Assembly: GCF_020524285.1 (NCBI RefSeq) | Contig: NZ_JAIVKX010000003.1 | Span: 1-64,000 of the forward strand | DNA length: 64,000 nucleotides | Source of the DNA: Alloyangia pacifica | GTDB lineage: Bacteria > Pseudomonadota > Alphaproteobacteria > Rhodobacterales > Rhodobacteraceae | Reading direction: 5' to 3' | Shown: in pieces, positions 36,516-46,292 of the stretch | Numbering within the stretch: the first letter of the stretch is position 1 | Layout: each line of letters opens with the position of its first letter | The notes under the pieces: generated by a model | Told to the model about the DNA's origin: nothing | The model's database searches: none | What the model saw: the letters and a program-made list of their open reading frames with translations, nothing else | Made by a program: the position numbers and the translations under genes

Positions 36516-36989
36516 TCAGCCGGGCACGCCGTCATCGGCCAGCGCCCGGTTGCGGTAGCGGCGGTCCTCGGTGACATCCGCGCCGAACCAGTCCGGCGGA
36601 GTGAAGGCACGGGCGGCCTCGACCGTGTCGAATTCCACTTCGACCAGCACCAACGGCGCCAGCGCCCCGGCGAAGACGTCGAGCTCGAAGCCGGTGCCAT
36701 CCGCCAGCGCGCCGACGTAGCGGGTCTTTTCGACCACCCGTCCCCCGGTTGCAGGCCAGAGTTCCTCGAATTGCTCCCGGCCGATCTCGATCTCGCGCTC
36801 CATGCGCGTCAGCCCGCCCTCGGACTTCAGCGTCAGGAAATAGGCCCCACCCTTCTCGCGCAGGCGCAGCTCGACGGAATCGCCCTCGAGCGTGACGTAG
36901 CCCTGCCGCACCGGCTTGGCCTTCAGCCCCTCCAGAACCGGCAGGCGGGCGACGAGGAACTTGCGCTCGATCTCCACACCGCCGCTCAT
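36516..36989 (-). CDS. CYTH domain (triphosphate tunnel metalloenzyme) protein
   Basis: A 157-residue CYTH protein. The defining VEIERKFLV motif is at residues 5-13. Paired basic and acidic tunnel residues follow in VRQGYVTL, VELRLREKGG, YFLTLKS, and the late ELDVFAG and LVEVEFDTVEAARAF. Family members hydrolyse inorganic tripolyphosphate or make cAMP; a stand-alone short form like this usually acts on triphosphates. It is the last gene of a four-gene operon and overlaps the ParA gene by ATGA. Confidence 0.93.
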   Translation of the reverse strand: MSGGVEIERKFLVARLPVLEGLKAKPVRQGYVTLEGDSVELRLREKGGAYFLTLKSEGGLTRMEREIEIGREQFEELWPATGGRVVEKTRYVGALADGTGFELDVFAGALAPLVLVEVEFDTVEAARAFTPPDWFGADVTEDRRYRNRALADDGVPG

Positions 36990-37738
36990 TTGCCGAACAC
37001 CCGCGCCACGAGCTCATCATGCAGCGCGCCATAGGCTGTGCTCGCCGTGCTCGACGGCGCCGAGACCATGACCGGCGCGCGATGCACGCCCATGCGCTCG
37101 ACGTCCGAGGTGAAGGGGATCGCCGACTTCAGCAGCCGCTTGCCGTGCTCGCGGCGCATCTCGTCCATCGTATCGCCATGCAGCGACTTCACCCCCTGCG
37201 CCATCGAGAAGAAGCCGTGCAGCTTTTTCACCGGCAGGTCGTGCTCGCGGAAGAACTCCTTGAGCTGTTCGAAGGTGCGCTGCGAGAGCGTCGTGGGGAT
37301 CACCGGCACGACGATGGCATCCGAGGCACGGAAGACGTTCTCCGACAGGGTCGAGATGTTCGGCGGGCAATCCAGCAGGATCACGTCGTAGTCGCCCTTC
37401 ACCGCCTTCAGCGCCTTCTTCAGCCGCGAGCGCGAGTTGCGCATCCGCGCAAGGAAGACATCGAAGTCGCGGAAGGTCATATTGGCGGGCAGGATGTCGA
37501 GGTTGTCGAAATCGCTGCCGCGGATCGCCTTGGTGAAACGCGCCACGTCCTCGAAGAAGCGGGCCTCTGTCAGCTTCTTCGAGGGCTTCACCCGGAAATA
37601 GAACCCCGACGCGCCCTGCGGGTCGAGATCGCAGAGCAGCACACGGCGCCCGCCCTGCGCCAGCGCATAGGCGAGGTTGACCGAGGTCGCGGTCTTCCCC
37701 ACGCCGCCCTTGTTGGAATAGCAGGCGATGATCTTCAT
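36986..37738 (-). CDS. ParA/MinD-family ATPase
   Basis: A 250-residue Walker-type ATPase. The deviant Walker A motif is KGGVGKT with the signature Lys, switch I is DLDPQGASGFYF, and Walker B is VILLDCPPNISTL. There is no N-terminal helix-turn-helix, as in type Ib ParA and cargo-positioning ParAs (McdA, PpfA types). It is not beside parB or a replication origin. Its overlap with CHAD and CYTH genes suggests it moves a cargo linked to polyphosphate. Confidence 0.92.
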   Translation of the reverse strand: MKIIACYSNKGGVGKTATSVNLAYALAQGGRRVLLCDLDPQGASGFYFRVKPSKKLTEARFFEDVARFTKAIRGSDFDNLDILPANMTFRDFDVFLARMRNSRSRLKKALKAVKGDYDVILLDCPPNISTLSENVFRASDAIVVPVIPTTLSQRTFEQLKEFFREHDLPVKKLHGFFSMAQGVKSLHGDTMDEMRREHGKRLLKSAIPFTSDVERMGVHRAPVMVSAPSSTASTAYGALHDELVARVFGK

Positions 37739-39255
37739 TCTTTTCCCCCGTGGAATAGATCGCGGAACGTCTGGCGGGTCTCGTCGCTGTTGAAGGCGGC
37801 AAAGCTGTCCACCACCCGCGCGCGCTCGGCCAGCTGGCGCTCGTGCAGCACGAGGACCAGCGCGCCGACGCTCTGCGCGACCTGCAGGTTGCCCGGCGTG
37901 CCCCCCTCGAGGCGGCCGAGAAACTCCTGCAGACTCTCCTGCTGGACCGAGTAGTCGTTGAACAGGCCAAGGTTGTCCTGCAGCTTCTTCAGCGGCTTAA
38001 TCAGCCGCTTGAACGGCCCCGCCGGGAAGAGCGGCGTGAAGAACTCCATGAGATAGCGCAGTTTCTTGCAGTGGATGCGCAGCTCGTGGACCTCGTGGTC
38101 CGGTGTGCCCGCATCGATGCCCTCGGCGATGGCGCAGATCTTGCGGTAGCGCTTCCAGATCAGCTTGCAGGCGAAGTCGTAGGCAGGCAGATCGGCCCGC
38201 TTCCCCTGCGCCAACTTCTTGCGCTTGTCGAAGAGCTTGATGAGCGCGGTGATTTCCTTGCGGTAGCCGGCGCTGCGCAGGTGACCGGAGAGGGCCTTCT
38301 GCGCCTCCTTCCGCTCCTCGGCAAACAGCGCGAACATGCGGTCGAGCCCGGCGTGCAGGCTGTCCGGCACCATGCCGTAGAAGGCGTCTCGTTCCAGCAG
38401 GTAGACATCGAGATCGCGCAGCCGGCCGGTCGGCACCATGAGCGCCGAGAAGCGCGTCTTCAGCTCGGCGGTCAGCTCCGGCTCGTAGACATCCTTGAAC
38501 AGGCTCAGCACCGAGCGGATCTTGCGCAGCGCGATGCGGTAGTCGTGCAGGAACTCGGTGTCGTCATCGGCGATGACCCCGGCCTCGTTGGCCCGCGCCA
38601 CCGGCAGATAGGCGGCGATGATATCACTCGCCGCGTCGAACGCCTCGGTGTAGCGGTCCAGCGGCACGACCGGCTTGGGGCTGTACGCGTCGAGCCCCGG
38701 GAAGAGCTGACTGTAGAGCGCGTCATCGTCGAGCGCGCTGCCGCCCGCCGCCTCGATCATGCGACGCAGCCGCGCCAATGCCTTGTCGTAGCCGCGCAGC
38801 CCCTGCAGCTGCAGCACCGTCGCCCTGCCGCCGTCGGTGGCGTCGAGTTCCAGCAGCACCGCGCGCGCCTGGGTCTTCTGCTCATCGTCCAGCAGCGCGA
38901 GAGTTCCGCGCCGCAGCGCGCCAGCCCCCACAGGCAGCAGGCAGCGCAGCGGCGAGAGGTCCGAGAGCGCCGCCTTCACCGGCCCCTCGGGGAAGTCGGC
39001 GACGAAGCGGGCTGCCGTTCCGCCGGCCTGACAGAGCGGCGCGCCGCCCGGCTGCAGCAGCTCGCTCCGGCCCTCGGTCGCGATCAGCATCCGACCGGAG
39101 GTGCGCAGCTCCTGGTCGAACGTGTCGCGCACCAGGAAAGGGGCCGCACCCTCCTGCCAGGACAGCGCCGCGACCATCCCGCCGGAGACCGCATCCGTCA
39201 GCCCCTCCGGCCCCGCCTCGGGCAGCAGATAGAGCGGTAGGTCTTCTGGAGTCAT
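37735..39255 (-). CDS. CHAD domain protein with degenerate CYTH-like N-terminus
   Basis: A 506-residue cytosolic protein. Residues ~200-490 form an all-helical CHAD domain with the conserved His-containing helices FLHDYRIALRKIRSVLSLF and VHELRIHCKKLRYLMEFF and many surface Lys/Arg, which in characterised CHAD proteins bind polyphosphate. The N-terminal ~170 residues (VRDTFDQELRTSGRMLIATE, LDDEQKTQARAVLLELDA, LQGLRGYDKALARL) resemble a CYTH domain without its catalytic tunnel. Overlaps the ParA gene and the RHH gene by four bases each. Confidence 0.9.
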   Translation of the reverse strand: MTPEDLPLYLLPEAGPEGLTDAVSGGMVAALSWQEGAAPFLVRDTFDQELRTSGRMLIATEGRSELLQPGGAPLCQAGGTAARFVADFPEGPVKAALSDLSPLRCLLPVGAGALRRGTLALLDDEQKTQARAVLLELDATDGGRATVLQLQGLRGYDKALARLRRMIEAAGGSALDDDALYSQLFPGLDAYSPKPVVPLDRYTEAFDAASDIIAAYLPVARANEAGVIADDDTEFLHDYRIALRKIRSVLSLFKDVYEPELTAELKTRFSALMVPTGRLRDLDVYLLERDAFYGMVPDSLHAGLDRMFALFAEERKEAQKALSGHLRSAGYRKEITALIKLFDKRKKLAQGKRADLPAYDFACKLIWKRYRKICAIAEGIDAGTPDHEVHELRIHCKKLRYLMEFFTPLFPAGPFKRLIKPLKKLQDNLGLFNDYSVQQESLQEFLGRLEGGTPGNLQVAQSVGALVLVLHERQLAERARVVDSFAAFNSDETRQTFRDLFHGGKE

Positions 39256-39446
39256 CGTGCCTTCTTTCTGCTCTTGCCCAGGTAGTCCTCGATCAGCGTC
39301 TCGACGATCTTCTGCACGCTCGAATCCTCCTCGATCGCCCGCAGTTTGAGCGCCTTCAGCGTCTTGCCGCTGAGCCGCAGGGAGGTGTTCTTCTTTTCCT
39401 CCCCATCCTTTCCGCCCTTGTCCTTGGACAGCTTGACCTTCGCCAT
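39252..39446 (-). CDS. Small ribbon-helix-helix-like protein
   Basis: A 64-residue protein with a highly basic flexible N-terminus (AKVKLSKDKGGKDGEEKK) and a ribbon-helix-helix-like core: strand TSLRLSG, helix KTLKALKLRAIEED, turn, helix SVQKIVETLIEDYL. Size and layout resemble ParG/omega-type partners of ParA, whose basic N-terminal tail stimulates the ATPase. I start it at 39446; an in-frame ATG at 39476 would add MTSLFKRVID. It heads the operon and overlaps the CHAD gene by ATGA. Confidence 0.75.
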   Translation of the reverse strand: MAKVKLSKDKGGKDGEEKKNTSLRLSGKTLKALKLRAIEEDSSVQKIVETLIEDYLGKSRKKAR

Positions 39447-39651
39447 GTCGATCACCCGCTTAAAAAGTGACGTCATGATGTCACCCAAACCCCGGGCCTG
39501 CAACGCGATTTCCCGGAGACTCGCGCGAGCCGGTCACGCGGTCCCGCAGGCCGGTCACTTCATCTGTTCGTGAATGAACAAGGGCCTGTTGATGACAGGC
39601 GCGCGGCGAATGAATAGATGGATCGCATGGCTGACGAAGGAGATGCAGACC

Positions 39652-39933
39652 ATGCGGAACCTCTTAGTACTCGGGCTGGTGCTTGCCGCCGCCACGCCCG
39701 CCTCCGCGCAGAGTGACAAGGCGGCACGCTGCGAGACCTCGGCGAAGACGGTCATGGAAGCAGTGCAGGCGCGTAAGGACGGAATTCCCCTCAGACGCAC
39801 CGAGCGCGAACTGCGCCGGGCGCTCGACCGCGACACCGGCGCCACGCTGGCGCAATGGATCTACGAGCTGCCCGAGGACCAGTTGACCCTCGACGTCGGC
39901 CGCGACTGGGAGCAGAAGTGCCTCTCGCAGTGA
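39652..39933 (+). CDS. Small secreted protein
   Basis: A 93-residue product with a clear signal peptide (MRNLLVLGLVLAAATPASAQ). The mature part is helical (CETSAKTVMEAVQARKDG, RRTERELRRALDRDTGATLAQWIYEL) with two Cys that may pair. AAGGAG lies 9 bases before the ATG at 39652; earlier in-frame ATGs have no such site. I do not recognise the family. It is divergent from the RHH operon. Confidence 0.75.
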   Translation: MRNLLVLGLVLAAATPASAQSDKAARCETSAKTVMEAVQARKDGIPLRRTERELRRALDRDTGATLAQWIYELPEDQLTLDVGRDWEQKCLSQ

Positions 39934-40085
39934 GCGCGCGCATCTGCCCGCACCGCTGCCCTCACCCCTGAACGGCTCCGACGTCGCGCTTCCGCGTGGC
40001 ACCGGAGTCGGCTATCCGCAACGAATGATGAAATCCCGGGTCGAGTCGCATGGACTCGGCCCCATTGTGCATTGATACTCCGAGC

Positions 40086-42080
40086 ATGAGTCTTCCACCC
40101 GGTTTCCTCGACGAGTTGCGCACGCGCACGAGCCTGTCTCAGGTCGTGGGCCGCAAGGTCATGTGGGACAACCGAAAATCGAACCAGGCCAAGGGTGACA
40201 TGTGGGCGCCCTGCCCGTTCCACCAGGAAAAATCCGCCTCCTTCCACGTCGATGACCGCAAGGGCTTCTACTATTGCTTCGGCTGTCACGCGAAGGGAGA
40301 CGCGATCTCCTTCATCCGCGAGAGCGAGAACGTCGACTTCATGGAAGCCGTCGAAATCCTCGCCCGCGAGGCCGGGATGCAGATGCCCGCGCGCGACCCG
40401 CAGGCGGCGCAGAAGGCCGACCGCCGCAGCCAGCTCGCCGAGGTGATGGAGCAGGCGCTGCGCTTCTACCGGATGCAGCTGCGCACCGCCGCCGCCGCCG
40501 AGGCGCGCGACTACCTCGAACGCCGCGGGCTGAAGCAGGACGTGCAGGACCGCTTCGAGCTGGGCTTCGCCCCCGCTGGCTGGCAGAATCTCTGGGACCA
40601 CCTGCGCGGACAGGGCGTGGCCGAGGATCTGATCCTCGGCGCCGGGCTCGCCAAGCCCTCGGACAAGGGCCGCGCGCCCTATGACGTGTTCCGCAACCGC
40701 ATCATGTTCCCGATCCGCGACGGCCGCGGCCGCGCCATCGCCTTCGGCGGGCGCGCGATGGACCCGCGCGACAACGCGAAATACCTCAACTCGCCCGAGA
40801 CCGAGCTCTTCGACAAGGGCCGCAACCTCTACAATCATGCGCCCGCGCGCGAGGCAGCGGGCAAGGGCCAGCCGCTGATCGTCGCCGAGGGCTACATGGA
40901 CGTGATCGCGCTCAGCGAGGCGGGCTTCGGCGCCTCCGTGGCGCCGCTCGGCACCGCGGTCACCGAAAACCAGCTCGCCCTGCTCTGGCGCATCGCCGAC
41001 GAGCCGGTGATTGCGCTCGACGGCGACAAGGCGGGCTTGCGCGCCGCCTACCGGGTGATTGACCTCGCCCTGCCGCTTCTGGTGCCGGGCAAGGGGCTGC
41101 GCTTTGCCATCATGCCCGAGGGGCAGGACCCCGATGACCTGCTGCGCGCCAAGGGGCCGCAGGCGGTGAAGGCGGTGCTCGACCAGGCGCTGCCCATGGT
41201 GCAGCTGCTCTGGCGGCGCGAGACCGAGGGCAAGGTCTTCGACAGCCCCGAGCGCAAGGCGGCGCTCGACGCCACGCTGCGCGCCGCGATCAAGCGCATC
41301 CAGCATCCCGACCTGCGCCGCCACTACGGCGACGAGATCAAGGATCTGCGCTGGCAGCTTTTCCGCGCCCGCCGCGGCGGCAATGCGGGCGGCAGCTTCG
41401 GCGGCTCCGGCCAACGCAGCCCGTTCCGCAGCGGCCAGCGCAACCAGCGCTGGGGCCAGGCGGTGACCATCGCGCCGAGCGCCGCGGCCAAGTCGTCGCT
41501 GTTGGTGGCCGCCGGCGAGACCGCCGAGCTGCGGCTGCGCGAGGATGTCATTCTCGCCGTGCTGCTGCGCTACCCCGGGCTGCTGCCGGAGTTCGAGGCG
41601 CCGCTGGAAACCCTGCCGTGCCAGGACCCCGCTCATGCGACCCTGCGCAGCCTGCTGCTCTCCGGCGTTTCCGACGACCCCGACACGCTGCAGGACGAGG
41701 CGATGCAGAGAATCGGACCCGAGGCCCTTGATTCCCTCCTCGCGGCACGCCATGTGGCAGTCGTACCCTGCCTGCGACATTTCGGTGACACCGAGCTCGC
41801 CCGCCTCACGGTGGCCGAGGAATTCGCCAAAATCGCCGCCCAGGCAGGTCTCGTGGCTGAACTTGCGGAGGCTTTGGAGGATATGGAAAGCCTTGCGGAC
41901 GAAGCCCTTACCTGGCGGTTGGGTCAGGCAGCACAGGCGCGCAACCAGGCGGTGATGAACCGCTCGGAAGACGATGTGGAATTCGACGTGGGCGCAAACG
42001 GCGCCCGGATGGACAAAGAAGAACGCAGCGCCTTCGACGCGCTGCTGCAGCAGATTCGCTTTTCCAAGGGTCAGAACTAG
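40086..42080 (+). CDS. dnaG: DNA primase
   Basis: DnaG (664 residues) makes RNA primers for lagging-strand synthesis. The N-terminal zinc ribbon is CPFHQEKSASFHV followed by YYCFGCHAKGD. The TOPRIM core shows IVAEGYMDVIALSEAGF and VIALDGDKAG. The C-terminal DnaB-interaction domain starts after a Gly/Arg-rich linker (~residues 430-465). The start MSLPPGFLDELR is the family N-terminus. It forms the usual dnaG-rpoD pair with rpoD 141 bp downstream. Confidence 0.97.
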   Translation: MSLPPGFLDELRTRTSLSQVVGRKVMWDNRKSNQAKGDMWAPCPFHQEKSASFHVDDRKGFYYCFGCHAKGDAISFIRESENVDFMEAVEILAREAGMQMPARDPQAAQKADRRSQLAEVMEQALRFYRMQLRTAAAAEARDYLERRGLKQDVQDRFELGFAPAGWQNLWDHLRGQGVAEDLILGAGLAKPSDKGRAPYDVFRNRIMFPIRDGRGRAIAFGGRAMDPRDNAKYLNSPETELFDKGRNLYNHAPAREAAGKGQPLIVAEGYMDVIALSEAGFGASVAPLGTAVTENQLALLWRIADEPVIALDGDKAGLRAAYRVIDLALPLLVPGKGLRFAIMPEGQDPDDLLRAKGPQAVKAVLDQALPMVQLLWRRETEGKVFDSPERKAALDATLRAAIKRIQHPDLRRHYGDEIKDLRWQLFRARRGGNAGGSFGGSGQRSPFRSGQRNQRWGQAVTIAPSAAAKSSLLVAAGETAELRLREDVILAVLLRYPGLLPEFEAPLETLPCQDPAHATLRSLLLSGVSDDPDTLQDEAMQRIGPEALDSLLAARHVAVVPCLRHFGDTELARLTVAEEFAKIAAQAGLVAELAEALEDMESLADEALTWRLGQAAQARNQAVMNRSEDDVEFDVGANGARMDKEERSAFDALLQQIRFSKGQN

Positions 42081-42126
42081 ATGACCATTTAGGGAAACTG
42101 GAGGAAAAACGGGTACACGGGTGGCC

Positions 42127-42166
42127 GAATCATTTGATTCCCCCCATGATTCGCGAAATCGAATCA
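42127..42166. promoter_or_regulatory. Cluster of four GANTC (CcrM) sites upstream of rpoD
   Basis: GANTC sites lie at 42127-42131, 42136-42140, 42148-42152 and 42161-42165, arranged as two inverted repeats: GAATCA-N2-TGATTC and TGATTCG-N6-CGAATCA. CcrM methylates GANTC in alphaproteobacteria and links methylation state to cell-cycle transcription. In DNA of this composition one such site is expected per ~330 bp, so four in 39 bp is a striking cluster. Lies 55-95 bases before the rpoD start. Confidence 0.6.
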
Positions 42167-42221
42167 CTTCACTTGCGCGAGTGCCGGCCAGAACCGGCCC
42201 CTCCCTTTGACGGAGCACTTC

Positions 42222-44219
<1,998 letters not shown>

Positions 44220-44235
44220 GCCCGGAGGTTCGCCC

Positions 44236-44523
44236 ATGTCTTTCTGGTCCCGCCTGTTCGGCGGCGGAAGCTCCGACACCGCAAAGGCCCAGCCTCAGGC
44301 GGAGGCCGTTGAGTACAACGGCTTCCGCATCTACCCCGAACCGCAGCCGGCAGACGGTCAGTTCCGCATCGCCGCCCGGATCGAGGGCGAGGTGAACGGC
44401 GAGACCAAGGTGCACGAGCTGATCCGCGCCGACGTCATCCGCGACCACGGAGAGGCCGTGGAAGCCTCGCTGCGCAAGGCCAAGCAGATGATCGACGAAC
44501 AGGGCGCCCGACTCTTCGGCTGA
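44236..44523 (+). CDS. HlyU-family transcriptional activator-like protein
   Basis: A 95-residue protein matching the HlyU family: MSFWSRLFGG at the start, then VEYNGFRIYPEPQPADGQFRIAARIEG and KVHELIRADVIRDHGEAVEASLRKAKQMIDEQG. The name comes from the Vibrio haemolysin regulator, but the alphaproteobacterial proteins lack an obvious DNA-binding motif and their role is not established. It follows rpoD by 16 bases and is closed by a terminator. Confidence 0.88.
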   Translation: MSFWSRLFGGGSSDTAKAQPQAEAVEYNGFRIYPEPQPADGQFRIAARIEGEVNGETKVHELIRADVIRDHGEAVEASLRKAKQMIDEQGARLFG

Positions 44524-44546
44524 CCCGTCGGCCTGTCCCAATGCAG

Positions 44547-44577
44547 AACGCCGCCCCCCGGGGCGGCGTTTCTCTTT
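44547..44577 (+). terminator. Intrinsic terminator after the HlyU gene
   Basis: The arms AACGCCGCCCC (44547-44557) and its exact complement at 44560-44570 are separated by two bases and followed by TCTCTTT. In practice the inner pairs open to a larger loop. Closes the dnaG-rpoD-hlyU transcript. Confidence 0.85.
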
Positions 44578-44583
44578 GCCCGG

Positions 44584-45147
44584 CTACTTCTCAAGGTCCC
44601 GCCGCATCCGCCACAGCCGGTGCCCGGCGAAGAGCGCCACCAGCAGCACCGGCAGCGCCAGCAGCAACTCGGTGCGGTCGACGTGCCCCCAGATGCGGCG
44701 CACCAGAGTGCCGATGCCATGGCCGATCACCACCATTGCCACCGCCCAGACCAACGCCGAGAGGCAAGTGATCGGCAGGTAGAGCGCCGGGCGCAGCCGC
44801 GCGCCGGTGGCCAGCAGCACCGGCGTCACCGTGCGCATCCCCGGCAGGAAGCGGAACACCGAGGCCAGCAGCACCGGCCGCCCGAGAAACCGCCGCGCCA
44901 TGCCCTTCGAGACCGGATGCGCCAGGATGCGCAGCACCCGCGGGTGGTCGCGGTAGCGCCGCGCCAGCAGGAAGATCGCCACATCCGCCGTCCAGCCCCC
45001 GGCCCAGGCGGCGGCCAGCGTCGGCCAGAGCGGCAGGAGCTGGTGATGCGCCAGAAGCCCCGAGGTGATCGCCACGGTGTCGCCCTCGAGCGCGCAGCCG
45101 AGATAGACAATGATCAACCCGTACTTGGCGATCAGCGCATCGATCAT
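44584..45147 (-). CDS. DedA-family membrane protein
   Basis: A 187-residue inner-membrane protein of the DedA/SNARE-associated family. Motifs are the N-terminal GCALEGDTVAITSGLLAH (E in the re-entrant loop), GGWTADVAIFLLARRY and FGRPVLLASVFRFLPGMRTVTPVLLATG-type sequence with the conserved R/F-x-x-P-G-x-R. Recent work on the family links DedA proteins to lipid-carrier flipping. Four to five membrane segments are predicted. The epimerase gene ends 18 bases upstream. Confidence 0.9.
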   Translation of the reverse strand: MIDALIAKYGLIIVYLGCALEGDTVAITSGLLAHHQLLPLWPTLAAAWAGGWTADVAIFLLARRYRDHPRVLRILAHPVSKGMARRFLGRPVLLASVFRFLPGMRTVTPVLLATGARLRPALYLPITCLSALVWAVAMVVIGHGIGTLVRRIWGHVDRTELLLALPVLLVALFAGHRLWRMRRDLEK

Positions 45148-45165
45148 CCGCGTGGCACCCCCCTT

Positions 45166-46077
45166 TTACATCCCGTAGTCCGCGACCATGCGGGCCAGTC
45201 CTTCGTCCAGCGACACCCGCGGCGCCCAGCCCAGCACCTCCCGGGCGCGGGAGATGTCCAGCACGCTCGACTTCACCTCCAGTGCCGAGGGCTCGCTGAC
45301 GAGGTTGAGATTCCGGCCGGTTGCTGCCTCCATCTTCGCGATCAGCCCGTTGAGCGAACAGCCCTCCCCCGCGCCGAGGTTGAGCCGGGTCACCGGGCCC
45401 GGCAGCGGTCCGGCCACCACCCGTTCGACCCCTGCGCAGAAATCATCCATGTGCAGGTAGTCGCGCGAGGTCTCGCCGCTGCCGTAGACGGTGAAGGCGG
45501 CACCGCTGGCCAGCGCATCCAGCAGCAGCCGCATCACCCCGCGCTCGCGCCCCGGCATCGCCGTGCCATAGGGATTGCCGAGCCGCAGCAGGGTCAGCCG
45601 GAAGCCGTGCTGCGCCGCGAGGAACAGCAGCGCCTCCTCGACCGAGAGCTTGTGCAGCGCGTAGTAGCCCTTGGGCTGCGGCTCGCGGGTCTCCGGGATC
45701 GGCAGATCCTCGGTGTCGCCATAGACCGCCGCGGTCGACAGGTAGACGAAATGCCCGCGCCAGCCGCGCGCCACCAACGCCTCGACGAAGTCGGTCTGCG
45801 GGCGGGTGACCTCCTGCGCCAGTTCGGCGATCGAGCCGAAGCGCCGCCGCGCGTCCGACAGGCCGGCGCAATGCACGATGGTGGCATGCGCATCGCCCGG
45901 CGCCAGCCAGCCCGGGTGCAGCGCGTCGCTCACCCGCACGTGCGGCAGCTCCGGCGCGCCCTCGGGCAGCGCGCTGCGCGAGATCCCGGTGACCGGCAGC
46001 CCCGCCGCGTGGAAATGGCGCAGGATCTCGAAGCCGAGGATGCCCGCGCATCCGGTCACGTAAGTCTGCGTCGCCAT
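45166..46077 (-). CDS. NAD-dependent epimerase/dehydratase (extended SDR)
   Basis: A 303-residue sugar-nucleotide epimerase-type enzyme. The Rossmann NAD-binding motif is TGCAGILGFEI (TGxxGxxG), the catalytic triad is Ser/Tyr/Lys in YLSTAAVYGDT and KGYYALHKLSVE, and the substrate region includes LRLGNPYG and GSGETSRDYLHMDDFC. Likely acts on UDP-glucose or GDP-sugar substrates, perhaps for surface polysaccharide, but the substrate is unknown. The start MATQTYVT at 46077 is chosen over an upstream codon that adds unrelated residues. Confidence 0.92.
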   Translation of the reverse strand: MATQTYVTGCAGILGFEILRHFHAAGLPVTGISRSALPEGAPELPHVRVSDALHPGWLAPGDAHATIVHCAGLSDARRRFGSIAELAQEVTRPQTDFVEALVARGWRGHFVYLSTAAVYGDTEDLPIPETREPQPKGYYALHKLSVEEALLFLAAQHGFRLTLLRLGNPYGTAMPGRERGVMRLLLDALASGAAFTVYGSGETSRDYLHMDDFCAGVERVVAGPLPGPVTRLNLGAGEGCSLNGLIAKMEAATGRNLNLVSEPSALEVKSSVLDISRAREVLGWAPRVSLDEGLARMVADYGM

Positions 46078-46292
46078 GCTGATGCCCTGCCTTTTCGATC
46101 CGGAAATGTCCCCTACCGGGATAGACAGGCTCCGAGGTCCCGGCAAGCGGCAGCCGCTCCGCGCCGCCCCCTGGCCACACGCCTTTCGCGCCGGGGATGG
46201 GCCTGTGACCGGTGCGCGCTAAATCACCCGGAACACTGCCCTTATTGCCGCTGCGCCTAGCCGCCCGTGTTCCGCTGCGTTAAGGTGCCCGC

